Of a stretch of 64,000 bases of DNA, positions 26,301 to 34,105 are shown piece after piece. Within the stretch, counting starts at the first letter, position 1, and each line of letters begins with the position of its first letter. The stretch lies in NCBI RefSeq assembly GCF_003732265.1, contig NZ_MOBK01000007.1, positions 282,383 to 346,382 on the forward strand, written 5' to 3'. Made by a program: the position numbers and the translations under genes. The notes beneath the pieces were generated by a model. The model saw only the letters and a program-made list of their open reading frames with translations, made no database searches and was not told the DNA's origin. The stretch is from Pseudomonas brassicacearum (GTDB taxonomy: Bacteria; Pseudomonadota; Gammaproteobacteria; Pseudomonadales; Pseudomonadaceae).

Positions 26301-26446
26301 TCTCGGTTCGCAACATCGAATCCAACTGTAACAACGTCAACTTCAACCCGCGCAGCGACCTCGAGCTGGAACTCAACACCATGCTCGACGCCGGCCTGAG
26401 CGAGACCAAGTACTGGCTCGACAGTGGAAGTGTGAAACGCAAATGA
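23381..26446 (+). CDS. srfB: SrfB family protein, actin/Hsp70-like ATPase
   Basis: A large (1021-residue) cytoplasmic protein of the virulence factor SrfB family. Sequence motifs place it in the actin-Hsp70 (ASKHA) ATPase fold: phosphate-1 loop LVLDVGNSRTCGILI near 257-271, phosphate-2 loop TIDIGGGTTDLVI at about 568-580, and adenosine loop VLLLTGRPSRLPG near 770-782. The flanking regions, including the first 250 residues, are specific to the family. It overlaps srfC by four bases (ATGA), so production of the two is coupled. Probably an ATP-dependent assembly or chaperone component; no toxin domain is visible. Confidence 0.85.
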   Translation: MLPEVTQFEDTVTLVSDTGIQFMDFALRLDPRKEPAGEFAPMISGLICRLAYNEEKDFFFYEPEPEKIEKAKPAFSVDMKSSLELLDGVWLPTPFFRFMPPHRFDEGPTNWSRMRLVKLATPDIDGNTHRLTMAFDSRVMPKRDGTAYLAPNEEDISSGVSFKLATKASETRWFLAQPWVNEWLLEVFNEGNAHRSRAELDTDIRANYHLAHYLNLLSLLSTPSAAQQSTVRAKVEIPELKVVANDSNGLVKPIPVDLVLDVGNSRTCGILIENHGQAGSGLKQNYVLELRDLITPEHTYNLPFESRVEFAQAYFGKDHCSVKSGRHDAFQWATIARVGNEASRLASRRRGTEGSTGLSSPKRYLWDENAYGHGWRFNCSYIKTDSEPYATAAPFSHLINETGEALYSLEEDDRLPVFMPRYSRSSLMTFMLAEVLAQALSQINSPAQRSRQGHTRVPRQLNSITLTVPPGMPQAERSILNERMLQAIGLVWKSLGWHAGEEDPHLDQAVSPRTPIPSIRVEWDEASCGQLVYLYTEVNENFAGHPEEFFDTIARPDKTDRERITLATIDIGGGTTDLVITDYRLDRAGNTGSGSNVHIVPEQRFRDGFKVAGDDILLDVIQDFILPSFEKALQNAGVKAPDSLMSRLCGDESVSAQDMILRQQLNLQVFVPLGLALLKAYEHYDPQVPQEVTPQSYRQLLGDNAISQTVLDYVNAAVRRDVGAQSGFDLYAAPVSFDLQKLHAAFLNDQINITKILGALCEVVAHYPCDVLLLTGRPSRLPGIQAFIRKVLPLPPGRILALQNYRTGGWYPFHKNGRIDDPKSTASVGAMLCLLCANHSVPNFYFRASALKPYSTVKHIGVIDLNNVIKDADVLYRDIQSEDYKIKLPEIGTGEAADTPQLEMRGDLRLGFRQLATDRWAASPLYTLRFTKAGREKFSRAIGENGSAPLLKVRFEVKPADKYTRKQDLVSDRLSVRNIESNCNNVNFNPRSDLELELNTMLDAGLSETKYWLDSGSVKRK

Positions 26447-29154
26447 ATGACCTGACCCCCGATCAAACTCAGCTCTCTGCCAGTTGGGCCGCTGTTTATG
26501 AAGGCGCCGGTCAGGCGCTGGACTGGATTGCCCAGACACGCGGCAACGCGCCGCGCCTGGACAGCGAAGCCGATAACCTGAACATCCGCCTGCACCGTGC
26601 CCGCAACCTGGCTCACAGCCTCGGCCGCGTGGCCTGCACGCCGATGACAATCGGCTTTTTCGGCTTGTCCCAGGCCGGCAAGTCCTACCTGATTTCGGCC
26701 CTCGCGGCGGGTCAGAACGGCAAACTGGAAACCGATTTCGGCGGCCAGCGCCTGGACTTCATCAAGCACATCAACCCGGTGGGTGGCGGCAAGGAAGCCA
26801 CCGGCCTGGTGACGCGCTTCAGCCGTCGGGCGACGGAAAGCCAGGACAAAGACTTTCCGGTACAGCTCACGCTGTTCAAGGAAATCGAGCTGGCGAAGAT
26901 TCTCGCCAACTCCTGGTTCAAGGATTTCGACCTTGAGCGCATTTCCTACGAGATCGACGAAGAGCGCATCCAGCGTGTGCTCAAACCGTTCGAAGGCCGC
27001 GAAACCGGGCCGCTGCAAACCGGTGTCAACGCTGACGACCTCGTGTCGCTGTGGGATTACCTGCGCGACAACTTCCGCAACTCGGTGAAAAAACTTGAGC
27101 ACCTGTATTGGCCCAAGGCGTTGCAACTGGCGCCACGCCTGAATTTCCAGGAACGGGCCGAGCTGTTTTCGATCCTCTGGGGTGAACAAGGCGAGCTGAC
27201 GCGGGTGTACCAGCAACTGGCCGGTGCGCTGCACGCGCTGGGCCTGCCCGAAACCGTGTTCGCACCGCTGAAGGCCTTGGTCAGTTTCGAAAACGACACT
27301 TACAGCCAGCGCGACAGCATCATGAACGTCGACATCCTCGAACGCTTCGGCAGCCCACGAGACTTGCCGATCGAGGTTCGCCCCCTGATTGGCGGTCGCC
27401 TGCAAAACAGCCAGGGCATCCCGGTCGCGCAACTGGCGGCACTGACGGCCGAAATGACCTTCCGCCTGATCGAAGCGCCGCTGGATGACATCGTCAACCA
27501 GGTCGACCTGCTGGACTTCCCCGGTTATCGCGGACGCAAGAAACTGCACGAGATCGCCGACTCCAACGACCCGCAGTCCGCCACCAAGGACAACTCCGTC
27601 TCGCAATTGATCCTGCGGGGCAAGGTCGCCTACCTGTTCGAGCGCTACACCGACAACCAGGAAATGAACGCCCTGGTGGTCTGCACCGGTTCGACCAAGC
27701 AGAGCGACGTCAACGACGTGGGCCCGGTGCTGACCCGCTGGATCGAAAAGACCCAAGGCGCCGACTCGGCCGCTCGCAGCAAACGCGACACCGGTCTGAT
27801 CTGGGCGCTGACCATGCTCGACCTGCGCATCACCAACTCCCTGAGCCTGACGCCGGATCAGTACGACGAGAGCTGGAACGGCATGGTCAAGCTGACCATG
27901 CTGGAGCGCTTCGGCAGCCTGAGCTGGATGAGCGACTGGGCCGGCACACCGTTCCAGAACACCTTCCTGGTGCGCAAACCGCGCATGGACGCGGCGTTCA
28001 TCGAGCAAGACGCGAGCGGTGCGGAAACCGGCCTCAATGCCATTTATCAGGAACGTGTCGACGCGCTGGGCAGCAGTTTCGCCAGCAACGCCCTCGTGTG
28101 CAAACACATCAAGAACCCGGTCAACGCCTGGGCAGAAATGCTGCGCAACGATGACGGCGGTATCAGCCACTTCAGCAGCAGCTTCACCGGCGTGGCCAAC
28201 ATCGAATTCAAATTGCAGCGCATCCGCGAGCAATTGAGCGAATGCCTCGAAGGCCTGACCACTCACGGCCTGAGCACCTGGTACCACGCCGACGCCGACG
28301 GTGCCGCCGCCGCCAAGAAAGCCCAGGCGCAGATGATTCTGACCGGCCTCGGCCGTCGCCCGGCAGTGCTCGGCGAGCTGATCGATCAACTCGACATGCC
28401 GAGCGAAGAGGTGCGCGACCTGTACCTCAGCGGCGTCTACGAAACTGATGACGAGCCGGCCGCGGATGATGAACCGGTCGCCCCGACACCGAGCCAGAGC
28501 CTGTACGGCAACGACACCGGTTTCGATTTCGATTTCGGTGACGACACAAGTCCTGAAGCACCGGTCAGCAACAACACCGGCACCCCGGCGCCCGAGCTGC
28601 AAAGCAACGAGCACCGATTCGCCAAAGCGGCGTTCAAGGCCTGGATCGCCCATTTGCGTGAGCTGACCACCCGCCAAAGCCTGCTCAATCTGCTCGGTCT
28701 GGAAAAGGCCTTGCTCGAAGCGGTGGTCGATGAGCTGATCACCGCCGGCTATCGCCAGGATTTGCCGGGGCAACTGAGCCGCGCGGTCCTCAAGCGTGCA
28801 CAAAGCGGCGCGCGGCGCGATCAACTGGTCGAGCGTCAGGTATTCGAAGTGCAACGTGTGCTGCGCGATTTCGTGTCCTGGTTCGGCTACCTGCAGAAGC
28901 CGGTGAGCGAGCGCCCGAACAGCCGCGCCGGTGCCAAGGCGCCGCTGTTCTCGTTCTACACCGACGTGGGTCCGGGACAAGTGCCCGTGCTGCCGGCACA
29001 ACCGGCGAACCAGGCGCAGCGGTATCTCGGCGACTGGCTCTCGGGCCTGGCCTATATCACGCAGGACAATGCCGGCCATGGTGCCGGACGTGAAATCACC
29101 CCTGAACAGAACGAACGGCTGGGCAAAGTGCTCACAGCCTTCGCAGCGAGATAA
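26443..29154 (+). CDS. srfC: SrfC family protein, dynamin-like GTPase
   Basis: A 903-residue protein of the putative virulence factor SrfC family. It has a P-loop GFFGLSQAGKS (Walker A at residues 74-81) and a DxPG-type switch II motif LLDFPGYRGRKK near 355-366, the pattern of large dynamin/septin-like GTPases. Long helical regions lie on both sides, with an acidic low-complexity insert around 665-715 (EDEP.. and DFDFGDD). There is no signal peptide, so it is cytosolic or membrane-peripheral. It sits between srfB and a membrane-anchored protein gene three bases downstream. Confidence 0.85.
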   Translation: MNDLTPDQTQLSASWAAVYEGAGQALDWIAQTRGNAPRLDSEADNLNIRLHRARNLAHSLGRVACTPMTIGFFGLSQAGKSYLISALAAGQNGKLETDFGGQRLDFIKHINPVGGGKEATGLVTRFSRRATESQDKDFPVQLTLFKEIELAKILANSWFKDFDLERISYEIDEERIQRVLKPFEGRETGPLQTGVNADDLVSLWDYLRDNFRNSVKKLEHLYWPKALQLAPRLNFQERAELFSILWGEQGELTRVYQQLAGALHALGLPETVFAPLKALVSFENDTYSQRDSIMNVDILERFGSPRDLPIEVRPLIGGRLQNSQGIPVAQLAALTAEMTFRLIEAPLDDIVNQVDLLDFPGYRGRKKLHEIADSNDPQSATKDNSVSQLILRGKVAYLFERYTDNQEMNALVVCTGSTKQSDVNDVGPVLTRWIEKTQGADSAARSKRDTGLIWALTMLDLRITNSLSLTPDQYDESWNGMVKLTMLERFGSLSWMSDWAGTPFQNTFLVRKPRMDAAFIEQDASGAETGLNAIYQERVDALGSSFASNALVCKHIKNPVNAWAEMLRNDDGGISHFSSSFTGVANIEFKLQRIREQLSECLEGLTTHGLSTWYHADADGAAAAKKAQAQMILTGLGRRPAVLGELIDQLDMPSEEVRDLYLSGVYETDDEPAADDEPVAPTPSQSLYGNDTGFDFDFGDDTSPEAPVSNNTGTPAPELQSNEHRFAKAAFKAWIAHLRELTTRQSLLNLLGLEKALLEAVVDELITAGYRQDLPGQLSRAVLKRAQSGARRDQLVERQVFEVQRVLRDFVSWFGYLQKPVSERPNSRAGAKAPLFSFYTDVGPGQVPVLPAQPANQAQRYLGDWLSGLAYITQDNAGHGAGREITPEQNERLGKVLTAFAAR

Positions 29155-29157
29155 GCA

Positions 29158-30195
29158 ATGCCAATTCGTGTCGACCTGCTCGCGTTAGAGCCCAATGTGC
29201 CTGGCAAGGCCCGCCTTACTGTGAAGAAATGGCAGGGTGGCGAGGAACTGTTGGAGTTTTCCATTCAGCGTAACCAGGACGGTTTTTACCTCCAGGACCA
29301 CAAGGCCTGGAGCAACAATCCATTCTGGTTCAAGGTCTCGCGCTTCAACGTCACCGCCAGCGGCGATAGCCTGGAAGCGCAGGTCGGCCCGGACGTGGTC
29401 GACCCGCTGCTGGAAGGCGGCGCCAACTCGCAATTCCAGATCGAACTGCGCGAACAGAGCCACGGCCATGCCGACAAAGGCGTGGTTCGCCCAGGCGTTG
29501 GCGTATTGCCGTCCACGGCCGGCGGCCAGACGCGCTCGACCTATGGCGGCGCCGACCTGACCGCGCCGAGTGCACCGGAACCAGCACCGGAAATCCTGGA
29601 AATCCCGGAGCTGCCTGAACTGGTCCTGTCCACTGCCGAGCCCGAGGTTGAGCTGGAGTCCGTACCCCACGAGCCCGACTACGCACCACCTCCCCCACCG
29701 GTGAAGAAAAGCAACAAAGGCCTGATCGGCCTGCTGATTGTCGTGCTGTTGCTGCTCGCCGCGGGTGGCGGATTCTGGTTCTACAAACGCACCCCGGCGC
29801 CTGCCCCGGTGGCCGCCAACCCTGCCGCCGCACCGGCCGGCGCCGACGCTCAAGCCTGTACCCTCGAAAGCATGAACAGCCTGCCCGAGTTGACCTTTGT
29901 CCAGACCTGCATCAAGGCTGCACCCGACAGTGCGAAGTTGCTGGAGATCATCAACCAGGCCAAGGCCGGCAAACACTGCGGCGTCGCCCAGCGCCTCTAC
30001 GCCAACCGTGCCCAGGCCGGTGACGCGCTGATCGCCAACGCTTACGCCCGTGAATACGACCCTAAATACCTGCAGGCCAGCGAGTGCTTCCCGACCGCGG
30101 ACAACGCCACTGCCGCCTATTGGTACGAAACCATCCTCACCCAGGACCCGAACAACGCCGAAGCCAAGCAGCGTTTCGAGGAGTTGCAGAAGTGA
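29158..30195 (+). CDS. single-pass membrane protein of srf operon
   Basis: The 345-residue product has a cytoplasmic N-terminal domain (1-115, beta-rich, starting MPIRVDLLALEPNVPG) and an acidic Pro-rich linker (135-182). One membrane helix (188-208, GLIGLLIVVLLLLAAGGGFWF) follows. The C-terminal periplasmic domain (230-345) has helical TPR/Sel1-like features and four cysteines (CTLESM, QTCIK, HCGVAQRLY, ECFPT). I do not recognise a named family beyond its constant position after srfC. The start is three bases after the srfC stop, and the stop codon overlaps the next gene's ATG (TGATG). Confidence 0.75.
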   Translation: MPIRVDLLALEPNVPGKARLTVKKWQGGEELLEFSIQRNQDGFYLQDHKAWSNNPFWFKVSRFNVTASGDSLEAQVGPDVVDPLLEGGANSQFQIELREQSHGHADKGVVRPGVGVLPSTAGGQTRSTYGGADLTAPSAPEPAPEILEIPELPELVLSTAEPEVELESVPHEPDYAPPPPPVKKSNKGLIGLLIVVLLLLAAGGGFWFYKRTPAPAPVAANPAAAPAGADAQACTLESMNSLPELTFVQTCIKAAPDSAKLLEIINQAKAGKHCGVAQRLYANRAQAGDALIANAYAREYDPKYLQASECFPTADNATAAYWYETILTQDPNNAEAKQRFEELQK

Positions 30196-32186
30196 TGCGT
30201 TCTCCCCTGAGTCGATTCCTGTTGAGCGGCGCCGCCCTGTTGGCGCTGTGCATCAGCCCGCTGTCCCAGGCCGATGACAAACCGCTGATCCAGGCCGGTA
30301 AAAAGACCCTGTTCCAGCGCGTACTGACCACCCCCGGCTGCAAGATCAGTCCGACGGCGGGCGGTGCCGCCGGTGACGAACAGCCGGTGTTCAGCCGCTT
30401 TTACGTGTACGAGCGCGCCCAAGCGAACAACGCCGAATGGCTGAAAGTCGGGCCCGACAGCTACGGCAAAACCATTGGCTGGTTGCCGGCCGGCTGCACC
30501 ACCGACTGGAAGATGCAGCTGACACTCGCCTTCACCAACCCGGCCAACCGCGACCGGTTGTTGTTCTTCAAGGACCGCGCCACCGTCGAAGCCATCCTCG
30601 ATGCGCCGGACCCGGTGAGCAAAGTTGCACCGCTGCGGGCCAAGTTGAAAAAGGGCCAGCAGGCGCCAGGCGTACTGGCTGAAGAACCTGAATTTTTCGT
30701 CGACCTGCAAAAGCAGTTCTACCTGCTGCCGGTGCTCAGCGGCGAAGAAGTCATGACCGAAAGCGGTTTCCGCACGCGCCTGCTCAACGTCGCATCGGTC
30801 AGCAAACCGGATGACAAGACTGCCAAGGCCGGTGCTGCCAACAGCGCTGCCGGCGGCAAGGAAGCCGAGGACAAAAACGCCAACCAACTGAAGGAATTCA
30901 GTGCGGCGGTAGTGTTTGTCATCGACTCGACGATTTCCATGGACCCGTACATCGACCGCACCCGCGAGGCGATCCGCAAGGTCTATCAGCAGATCGAAGC
31001 GCAGAACCTCGGCAAGCAGGTCAAGTTCGGTATGGTCGCTTTCCGCTCCAATACCCAGGCGGTGCCGGGGCTGGAATACACCACCAAGATGTACGCCGAC
31101 CCGACCAAGGTAAAAGACAGCGCCGACTTTTTTGCCAAGATCGCCGACCTCAAACAGGCCTCCGTGTCGAGCAGCAGCTTCGATGAAGACTCGTTTGCCG
31201 GCGTCATGGAAAGCATCGACAAGGTTGACTGGAGCCAGTTCGGCGCGCGCTACGTGGTGTTGATCACCGACGCGGGCGCCATCGAAGGCGACGACAAACT
31301 GTCGAAGACCGGTTTGAGCGCCGCACAGGTGCGTATCGAAGCCGCCAACCCGGGCGTGGCGATTTACACCCTGCACTTGAAAACCCCGGCCGGGGCCAAG
31401 GACCACGCCAAGGCTGAGGCGCAGTACCGGAACCTGTCGACTTACCCGGGCACCAACACCTCGTTGTACTACCCGGTGAACGCCGGCGATGTGCAGGAAT
31501 TTGGACGCAAGGTCGACGCACTGGCCGCCGCGATCACCACCCAGGTGAAAGCCGCCTACATGGGCGAAGACGCTATCGGCAGTGCGGCGAACGCCAAGCA
31601 GGACCCGGCCGAGAAGAAAATGCTCGAGGACGCGGCGCTGATCGGCCATGCCATGCAACTGGCCTACCTCGGCGAGAAGACCAACAGCAAGGCCCCGCCG
31701 GTGTTCAAGGCGTGGATCACCGACCGCGACCTGATCAAGCAAAACATCCCGACCACCGATGTGCGGGTGCTGTTGACCAAGTCGCAGCTCAGCGACTTGA
31801 GCGACGTGATGAAAAAGATCCTCGATGCCGCCAACGAAGGCCTGATTTCACCGACGGAAATGTTCGATCGCCTGCGCACAGTGGCGGCGACCATGGGCGC
31901 CGATCCCAATCAGCTCAAGCAGAACAGCAACGCCAAACTGGCGAACATGGGCGTGCTCGGCGAGTACCTCGAAGACCTGCCCTACCAGAGCGAAGTGCTG
32001 AACCTGGATGAAGAGACCTGGAAGAGCTGGGACGGTCTGGCGCAAGAGAAATTCATCCGCACGCTGAACACCAAACTGCGGCATTACCAGCGTTATAACG
32101 CTGACGTCGACCGTTGGGTGGCTTTGGCCAAGGACAGCGATGCGCGGGACAACGTGTACCCCGTGCCACTGGAAATGATGCCTTAA
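30195..32186 (+). CDS. exported von Willebrand factor A domain protein
   Basis: A 663-residue protein with a signal peptide (residues 1-26, ending PLSQA-DD). An SH3-like N-terminal domain (about 62-130, EWLKVGPDSYGKTIGWLPAG) is followed by a vWA domain (235-440) whose MIDAS motif reads DSTIS (244-248), with threonine in the second conserved position, plus VVLITDAGAIEGDD further on. The C-terminal third is helical. It is probably periplasmic and engages partners through a metal-dependent site. It starts by overlapping the previous stop codon. Its role within the srf operon is inferred only from co-transcription. Confidence 0.8.
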   Translation: MRSPLSRFLLSGAALLALCISPLSQADDKPLIQAGKKTLFQRVLTTPGCKISPTAGGAAGDEQPVFSRFYVYERAQANNAEWLKVGPDSYGKTIGWLPAGCTTDWKMQLTLAFTNPANRDRLLFFKDRATVEAILDAPDPVSKVAPLRAKLKKGQQAPGVLAEEPEFFVDLQKQFYLLPVLSGEEVMTESGFRTRLLNVASVSKPDDKTAKAGAANSAAGGKEAEDKNANQLKEFSAAVVFVIDSTISMDPYIDRTREAIRKVYQQIEAQNLGKQVKFGMVAFRSNTQAVPGLEYTTKMYADPTKVKDSADFFAKIADLKQASVSSSSFDEDSFAGVMESIDKVDWSQFGARYVVLITDAGAIEGDDKLSKTGLSAAQVRIEAANPGVAIYTLHLKTPAGAKDHAKAEAQYRNLSTYPGTNTSLYYPVNAGDVQEFGRKVDALAAAITTQVKAAYMGEDAIGSAANAKQDPAEKKMLEDAALIGHAMQLAYLGEKTNSKAPPVFKAWITDRDLIKQNIPTTDVRVLLTKSQLSDLSDVMKKILDAANEGLISPTEMFDRLRTVAATMGADPNQLKQNSNAKLANMGVLGEYLEDLPYQSEVLNLDEETWKSWDGLAQEKFIRTLNTKLRHYQRYNADVDRWVALAKDSDARDNVYPVPLEMMP

Positions 32187-32196
32187 CGAGACGCTG

Positions 32197-32898
32197 ATGC
32201 TCGATATCAAGAACCTGCTGGTGCGCCGTGGTGAAGGCGCACAGGCTCATCATGTGCGTCTGCCGAACTTGCAGGTCGGTGCCGGGGAAATCCTCGCCAT
32301 CACCGGCGAGAGCGGCAGCGGCAAAAGCACGTTGCTCGAAGCCATCGGCCTGTTGCTCGCGCCGGTGGAACTCGAGCGCTTTAGGCTGGGCCCGACGCAC
32401 GCTCAGGATATCGCCCAACTGCTGGCGACCGACGACCAACCCGCGCTCGCCGCGGTGCGTTCACGGCACTTGGGCTTCATTTTGCAGAGCGGCGGCTTGC
32501 TGCCGTTCCTGAGTGTGCGCGACAACATCAGCCTGCCGCGCCGATTGCTCGGGATGTCGGCGAAGAGCGAGCACATCGACCACGCCGTTGACGTGTTGCG
32601 CCTGCAAGGGTTGCTGGATAAACAACCGCAGGCCTTGTCCATCGGCGAACGCCAGCGCGTGGCCTGCGTTCGCGCGATTGCCCATGAACCGCTGTTGCTG
32701 TTGGCCGACGAGCCGACCGCCGCGCTCGACCCGCTCAGCGCCCGGCGTTTGTTCGAGTTGCTGCTGAGCCTGGTGTCGAGCATGGGTTTAAGTGCGCTCG
32801 TGGTGTCCCATGACTGGGCCTTGCTGAAGGATTTCGGCTTGCCGCGACTCGGCGCTATCAGCCGTCAGGGAGAAACACTGTTTGAACCGATGGACTGA
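32197..32898 (+). CDS. ABC transporter ATP-binding protein (LolD/MacB-like)
   Basis: The 233-residue nucleotide-binding subunit for the adjacent FtsX-like permease. Walker A is GESGSGKS (37-44), the signature is LSIGERQRVACVRAIAHEP (near 147, slightly off the usual LSGGQ), and Walker B is LLLLADEPTAALD with the catalytic Glu. The H-loop is VVSHDW. The LolD/MacB/FtsE group is the closest by pattern; members work with FtsX-type permeases on lipoproteins, cell-wall hydrolases or exported compounds. The next gene begins inside this one, showing tight coupling. Confidence 0.9.
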   Translation: MLDIKNLLVRRGEGAQAHHVRLPNLQVGAGEILAITGESGSGKSTLLEAIGLLLAPVELERFRLGPTHAQDIAQLLATDDQPALAAVRSRHLGFILQSGGLLPFLSVRDNISLPRRLLGMSAKSEHIDHAVDVLRLQGLLDKQPQALSIGERQRVACVRAIAHEPLLLLADEPTAALDPLSARRLFELLLSLVSSMGLSALVVSHDWALLKDFGLPRLGAISRQGETLFEPMD

Positions 32899-34105
32899 CC
32901 GCTTGCGCCTGCTGACCTCACTGGCGCTGCAAGACCTCTGGCACGACCGCAAGGTCTCGCTGTGCATCGCCGCGTCCCTGGTGGCGGTGATTGCGCCGCT
33001 GTTGCTGCTGTTCGGGCTCAAGCACGGGGTGGTCAGCCAGTTGCAGGACGAGCTGCTGCGCGACCCGCGCAACCTTGAAGTGAAGATGCTCAGCAACGGC
33101 AACTACGACACGGCCTGGATCGAGCGTTTGCGCCTGCGCCCCGAAACCGGTTTTGCCCTCGGCCAGACCCGCTCGCTCAATACCCAGGCAGACCTGCTGA
33201 TCGGCATGCAGCGGTTTGTCGAAGGTGCGGAAATCATCGCCACCGAGCCGGGTGATCCACAGCTCAACCTGTCGTCGCTTAGTCCGGTCGGCAATCAAGT
33301 GATCCTCAGCGCCAGCGCCGCGCAACGCTTGCAGGCCAAGGTCGGTGACAGCGTGCAACTGCGGGCGTTGCGACGCCTGGAAGGGGTCAATGAACGCGGC
33401 GAGATGTCGCTGACGGTACTGGCGGTGCTCGACGGCGCCCGGTTCGGGCGTGCAGCCGGGTTTGTCGCCCCGCCGCTGCTGCTGGATCTGGAGCACTTTC
33501 GCGACGGTTTTCAGGTCAGCACGTTCGGCCTCTCCACCGGCAAGCCGCTGGGCAATCTGCAACCGCTGTACGCCCGCGCCCGCGTGTATGCACGCGACAT
33601 CGATCAGGTCGCACCGCTGGAGCACTGGCTCAACGAACAACACATCGAAACCTCGAGCCGGCTGGCCGACATCGACAACGTCAAAGCCATCAACCACGTG
33701 CTGGGACTGATCTTCGGCGTGATCGCCGTGGCGGCGCTGATCGGCTGCGTGGCGTCGATGGTTGGCGCGTTCCTGGCCAACATCGACCGCAAGCGTAAAA
33801 GCCTGGCGGTTCTACGTCTGCTGGGGTTCAAGCGTCGGGCCGTCGGCGGTTTTGTGGTCCTGCAAGCACTGATACTGAGCCTGGCCGGTTACATCGGCGG
33901 GCTGGGGTTTTATGCTGTCGGCAGCCATTTGTTCGATTACTTGCTGGGCAGCAGCCAGGCCACCGGCACCTTCGTTTGCCACATTACCGTCTGGCATGGC
34001 GTGGCCGCCCTGCTCCTGACCTTTCTGGTCGCCGCATTGGTGGCCGTGATCGGCGCCCTGCGAGCCATCAACATCCAACCTGCGGAGAGTCTGCGTGAGC
34101 TATAA
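32882..34105 (+). CDS. FtsX/MacB-like ABC permease
   Basis: A 407-residue inner-membrane protein with the FtsX topology. One helix near the N-terminus (about 25-45) is followed by a large periplasmic domain (45-270) and three helices in the C-terminal part (about 275-300, 325-350, 365-392). The segment ADIDNVKAINHVLGLIFGVIAVA and the RKRKSLAVLRLLGFKR loop are characteristic of the FtsX domain. It starts with TTG at 32882 inside the ABC ATPase gene; AGGGAG about ten bases upstream supports this, and no ATG is available nearby. It overlaps the next gene by 11 bases. Confidence 0.88.
   Translation: MNRWTDRLRLLTSLALQDLWHDRKVSLCIAASLVAVIAPLLLLFGLKHGVVSQLQDELLRDPRNLEVKMLSNGNYDTAWIERLRLRPETGFALGQTRSLNTQADLLIGMQRFVEGAEIIATEPGDPQLNLSSLSPVGNQVILSASAAQRLQAKVGDSVQLRALRRLEGVNERGEMSLTVLAVLDGARFGRAAGFVAPPLLLDLEHFRDGFQVSTFGLSTGKPLGNLQPLYARARVYARDIDQVAPLEHWLNEQHIETSSRLADIDNVKAINHVLGLIFGVIAVAALIGCVASMVGAFLANIDRKRKSLAVLRLLGFKRRAVGGFVVLQALILSLAGYIGGLGFYAVGSHLFDYLLGSSQATGTFVCHITVWHGVAALLLTFLVAALVAVIGALRAINIQPAESLREL

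Noticed and set aside
26029..29079. 1016-codon open frame antisense to srfC
   Set aside because: Mirror of the GC3-biased srfC frame; the protein has no recognisable motif, while srfC has clear GTPase motifs.
21973..29154. srfABC as classical secreted toxin subunits
   Set aside because: No toxin catalytic domain, signal or export motif is visible in SrfB or SrfC; the NTPase motifs fit an intracellular machine better.
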